Assembly (NCBI GenBank): GCA_009885795.1
Contig: VFKA01000075.1
Span: 1-37,067, forward strand
Direction: 5' to 3'
From: Rhodospirillales bacterium
GTDB lineage: Bacteria > Pseudomonadota > Alphaproteobacteria > Dongiales > Dongiaceae
Length of the DNA stretch: 37,067 nt
The notes beneath the pieces were generated by a model that saw only the letters and a list, made by a program, of their open reading frames with translations, was not told where the DNA came from and ran no database searches. The position numbers and the translations under genes were made by a program. Below, one piece after another: positions 34,654-37,067 of this stretch. The number at the start of each line of letters is the position of its first letter. Position 1 is the stretch's first letter.

Positions 34654-35985
34654 TTGACCGACATGAACGCCTACCGAACGTTGGTGCGCGACCTGCGCGA
34701 CTTTGTTCGCGACCGGCGGGCGGCCACCGCGATCATCTTCGCGCTTTCATTGCCGGCGCTCCTCGGTCTGGCCGGGCTCGGCATCGACGTCGGCGTGTGG
34801 TATCAGGCGCGCCGCGAGATGCAGACGGCCGCCGACGCGGCCGCCATCGCGGCGGCACTGGAGCATGTGCGCGGCAACGAGGGCGCGCCGCTGGATGCCG
34901 CGGCGCTGGTCGAAGCCGAGCGCAACGGGTTCGACGATGACAATGGCGAACTCGATATCAACAATCCGCCGAGTACGGGCGCCTACACCGCCGACACGGC
35001 GGCCTTCGAGGCGATCGTCACCGAACCGCAACGCCTGTATCTTGCCAGCGTCGTCACCGACGCCGAGATCACGGTGCAGGTTCGCGGCGTGGCGACGCGC
35101 CAGGTGCTGGGCGAGGCTTGCGTGCTGGCGCTCCATCCGACGGTGAGCGGCGGCGTGACCTTTACGGGCAGTACCACCGCCAACCTTATCAACTGTATTG
35201 TCGCCGCCAATTCGCGCGCCAATGACGCGATCGAGATCGGCGGCAACACGGACCTCACCGCGCTGTCGCTGTGGACGCCCGGCGGCTACGACCCTCATGG
35301 CAACCCCGGCGTCTACCTTCAAGAAGAGCCGATGACGCATACCTGGCCGCTCGAGGACCCCTATGCGAGTTTGACCATTCCCGCCTTCGTCGGCTGCGAC
35401 GCGACCGGATTCAACGACAGTCCGACCGACGAACAGACGCTTTCGCCGGGCGTGGACGGCTATTACGTGCTCTGCGACGGGTTGGACGTGCAAGGCACGC
35501 TGCACCTGGAGCCCGGCACCTATTACGTGGATGGCGGAAGTTTCACCGCCAACGCGACCGCTATCATCGATTGCCCGAACTGCACGGGCGACGCCGGCGT
35601 CACCATCGTGATGACCCGGGCGCCGGGAAATCCGACCAGCGAAATCGGGCAGATCGACGTCAATGGCAGCGCTACCGTTACGCTTCGCGCCCCCACGGAC
35701 GAGACCGAACATTTCGCCGGCATCCTCTTCTATCAGGACCGCCGGGCTGACGCCATGGTCAACCCGAACCGGTTCAACGGCGGCTCGACCATGAGCCTCG
35801 AGGGCGGGCTCTACTTCCCCTCCCAGAATCTCGATTTCAACGGCAACAATGGCGTCGGCGCGCCCACCTGCACGCAGATCATCGCCAGCACGGTCACGTT
35901 CTCGGGTGACTCCAGCATCCAAAACGCCGGATGCGACGACAGCCTTAGCCCGGCCAACGTCTACAACGTGCACCTGGTCGAGTGA
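34654..35985 (+). CDS. tadG: TadG-like pilus-associated protein
   Basis: The protein of about 443 residues starts at TTG 34654, with GGAAAGGG eight bases upstream. Other in-frame starts are ATG 34636, which lacks a ribosome site, and ATG 34663. The N-terminal TadE/G-like segment has a charged start, then a hydrophobic helix AIIFALSLPALLGLAGLGIDVGVW (about 29-52) and the QTAADAAAIAAAL motif. The rest is a Gly/Thr/Asn-rich beta-helical region (about 170-440, with repeats of VTFTGSTTANLINCIV type) and several Cys. The protein anchors in the inner membrane and reaches into the periplasm. It faces the cpa operon. Confidence 0.88.
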   Translation: MTDMNAYRTLVRDLRDFVRDRRAATAIIFALSLPALLGLAGLGIDVGVWYQARREMQTAADAAAIAAALEHVRGNEGAPLDAAALVEAERNGFDDDNGELDINNPPSTGAYTADTAAFEAIVTEPQRLYLASVVTDAEITVQVRGVATRQVLGEACVLALHPTVSGGVTFTGSTTANLINCIVAANSRANDAIEIGGNTDLTALSLWTPGGYDPHGNPGVYLQEEPMTHTWPLEDPYASLTIPAFVGCDATGFNDSPTDEQTLSPGVDGYYVLCDGLDVQGTLHLEPGTYYVDGGSFTANATAIIDCPNCTGDAGVTIVMTRAPGNPTSEIGQIDVNGSATVTLRAPTDETEHFAGILFYQDRRADAMVNPNRFNGGSTMSLEGGLYFPSQNLDFNGNNGVGAPTCTQIIASTVTFSGDSSIQNAGCDDSLSPANVYNVHLVE

Positions 35986-35992
35986 GGCGGCG

Positions 35993-36475
35993 ATGGCCAA
36001 GCCCCGACTTGACGTATTGGCTGAGGCGCTCCGCCGCCGGTTGGCTCGGGCCGCCGGAACGGACGAGCGCGGCAACGTCACGGTCGAACTTGCATTCGTT
36101 CTACCGGTCGCACTTCTCATTCTAGTCGGTATTTTCGATTTCGGTTTCGCGACGTTCGAAACCATGTCGCTGCGCAGCGCCGCGCGCGCCGGCGGGCAGT
36201 ATGCGCTTATCAACCCCAGCGACGCCGCCGGCTTGGAGCAGGTCGTGCGCAATTCCACCTTCGTCGATGGGGCCGACGTCGAGGTGACGTACAACCCCTA
36301 TTGCCAGTGCCCGAGCGGCACCACGGTGTCCTGTTCGACGGGTACGTGCGGGTCGCAATCGTTCTACCGTCTATACGAAGTGACGGTCACCAAGCCTTAT
36401 TCCGCGATCTTTCCCTATCCGGGCATACCCGACTCGATGACCCTGACCGGGACCGCGGTGTTCCGCCGGCAGTGA
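35993..36475 (+). CDS. tadE: TadE-like pseudopilin 1
   Basis: The 160-residue protein begins at ATG 35993, 8 bases after the tadG stop, with AGGCGG just upstream. The TadE-like leader GNVTVELAFVLPVALLILVGIFDFGFATFETMSLRSAARAGGQYAL (about residues 25-70) holds the Glu at +5 of the mature pilin-like helix. The C-terminal globular part has four Cys in QCPSGTTVSCSTGTCGSQ, likely paired. A prepilin peptidase would cut near GNVTVE. Confidence 0.9.
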   Translation: MAKPRLDVLAEALRRRLARAAGTDERGNVTVELAFVLPVALLILVGIFDFGFATFETMSLRSAARAGGQYALINPSDAAGLEQVVRNSTFVDGADVEVTYNPYCQCPSGTTVSCSTGTCGSQSFYRLYEVTVTKPYSAIFPYPGIPDSMTLTGTAVFRRQ

Positions 36476-36489
36476 TGGAGCCATAGAGA

Positions 36490-37067
36490 ATGAAACGGCG
36501 CGGTCCAGATTCCTTCGGCGGCGAGCCCAGGCGCATGCGGATTGTCAAGCGGCCGGCCAAGGCGCGCGGTCGGGATTCGGGCGAGCAGACCCGGGCCCGC
36601 CGCGAGGCCGGTGTCACCGGAGTCGAGTTTGCCTTGATAGCGCCTGTTTTGCTGGCCGCGGTCGTCGGCATCATCGAGTTCGGGCGGGCATTCCTCATGC
36701 ACAACAATCTGCAATACGCCGCCGAGGAAACGGGCCGCCTCGCCATGGTAAGCGTGGGTGCGAGCGTCGAGCCGTTGGTCAACGCGGCGCGTTCAAGCGT
36801 TTCCGGCATGAGCGGCGACGACATGCGGGTCACGCTGGTTTGGGACGATGTCGGCGGAGTCGATTTCGTCACGATCACCACGTCCGCCGAATTTAACTTC
36901 ATGGGCGGCCTGGTGACGACGAATTCCGGGGCGCTCGGCCTTTCGGGGAAATCGCGCGTGCCGCTGCCGGAAGATCCGGGCGTGCCGACGGGCTGGACCT
37001 GCACGGCCGCCACCGTTGCCGACGACGGCGACGAAGGCAACGAAGGGGACGAGGGCGACGAGGGCGA
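36490..37067 (+). CDS. TadE-like pseudopilin 2 with acidic Asp-Glu-Gly tail (partial)
   Basis: The frame opens at ATG 36490 and continues past the window end (192 codons seen). A basic N-terminus of about 40 residues precedes the TadE-like segment GVTGVEFALIAPVLLAAVV and IIEFGRAFLMHNNLQYAAEETGRLA. The periplasmic part is ordinary up to about residue 175. It is followed by the low-complexity run DDGDEGNEGDEGDEG, which is still open at the edge. The repeat consists of 9-base-like units of GAC GAA GGC type. The upstream stop lies 15 bases before the ATG, so it belongs to the tadG-tadE operon. Confidence 0.8.
   Translation, partial: MKRRGPDSFGGEPRRMRIVKRPAKARGRDSGEQTRARREAGVTGVEFALIAPVLLAAVVGIIEFGRAFLMHNNLQYAAEETGRLAMVSVGASVEPLVNAARSSVSGMSGDDMRVTLVWDDVGGVDFVTITTSAEFNFMGGLVTTNSGALGLSGKSRVPLPEDPGVPTGWTCTAATVADDGDEGNEGDEGDEG

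Overview
The window looks like a chromosomal segment of a GC-rich alphaproteobacterium. The evidence is an NDUFS4-type accessory subunit of complex I, an alphaproteobacterial-style cpa/tad pilus operon, a form II (S-L-M order) molybdenum hydroxylase cluster, and paired-hairpin intergenic repeats of the GTCAT...ATGAC kind. I cannot assign an order or genus from sequence alone. Coding density is high and most genes look native.

Layout. The left edge (1-438) is the 3' end of an IS5-family transposase. It is followed by an SPFH/NfeD membrane pair (560-1962), a convergent MoxR/CoxD-like AAA+ ATPase (2065-2979), and a four-gene ABC importer of the spermidine/iron type (3141-7110) whose second permease carries a -1 frameshift. 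On the minus strand come a two-gene HEPN module with an uncharacterised partner (7152-7960) and the ydbH-ynbE-ydbL cell-envelope operon (8075-11352).

Region 11420-18099 holds minus-strand genes for a CBS-domain protein, an ArsB/NhaD-type permease, a membrane-anchored CoxG, and the three subunits of a form II CO-dehydrogenase-like molybdenum hydroxylase (CoxS, CoxL, CoxM). These are punctuated by REP-like repeats. The CoxD-like ATPase at 2.1-3.0 kb may be the maturation partner of this enzyme, although about 9 kb separates them. From 18.1 to 25.7 kb is a housekeeping and miscellaneous stretch: DUF192 protein, SDR-DoxX fusion with a DUF2269 membrane protein, secreted small protein, O-methyltransferase, pentapeptide-repeat protein, tRNA-Pro(UGG), complex I subunit, tRNA-Arg(UCU), an orphan minimal nucleotidyltransferase with a disturbed start, and a creatinase-like M24 protein.

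The right third (25.8-37.07 kb) is a Tad (tight adherence) type IVc pilus locus. A minus-strand operon cpaA-cpaB-cpaC-cpaD-cpaE-cpaF-tadB-tadC gives prepilin peptidase, secretin, localisation factor, motor ATPase and platform proteins. A divergent plus-strand set of TadG/TadE-like pseudopilins runs off the right edge. The two arms share an AT-rich regulatory region (about 34.5-34.63 kb). No Flp major pilin gene is present in the window. Most interesting for follow-up are the HEPN/partner pair, the duplicated N-terminal domain of CpaF, the TadE-like protein with an acidic Asp-Glu-Gly repeat tail, the CBS-permease-CoxG operon beside the form II hydroxylase, and three apparent lesions or anomalies (permease frameshift, nucleotidyltransferase start, M24 ligand loss).
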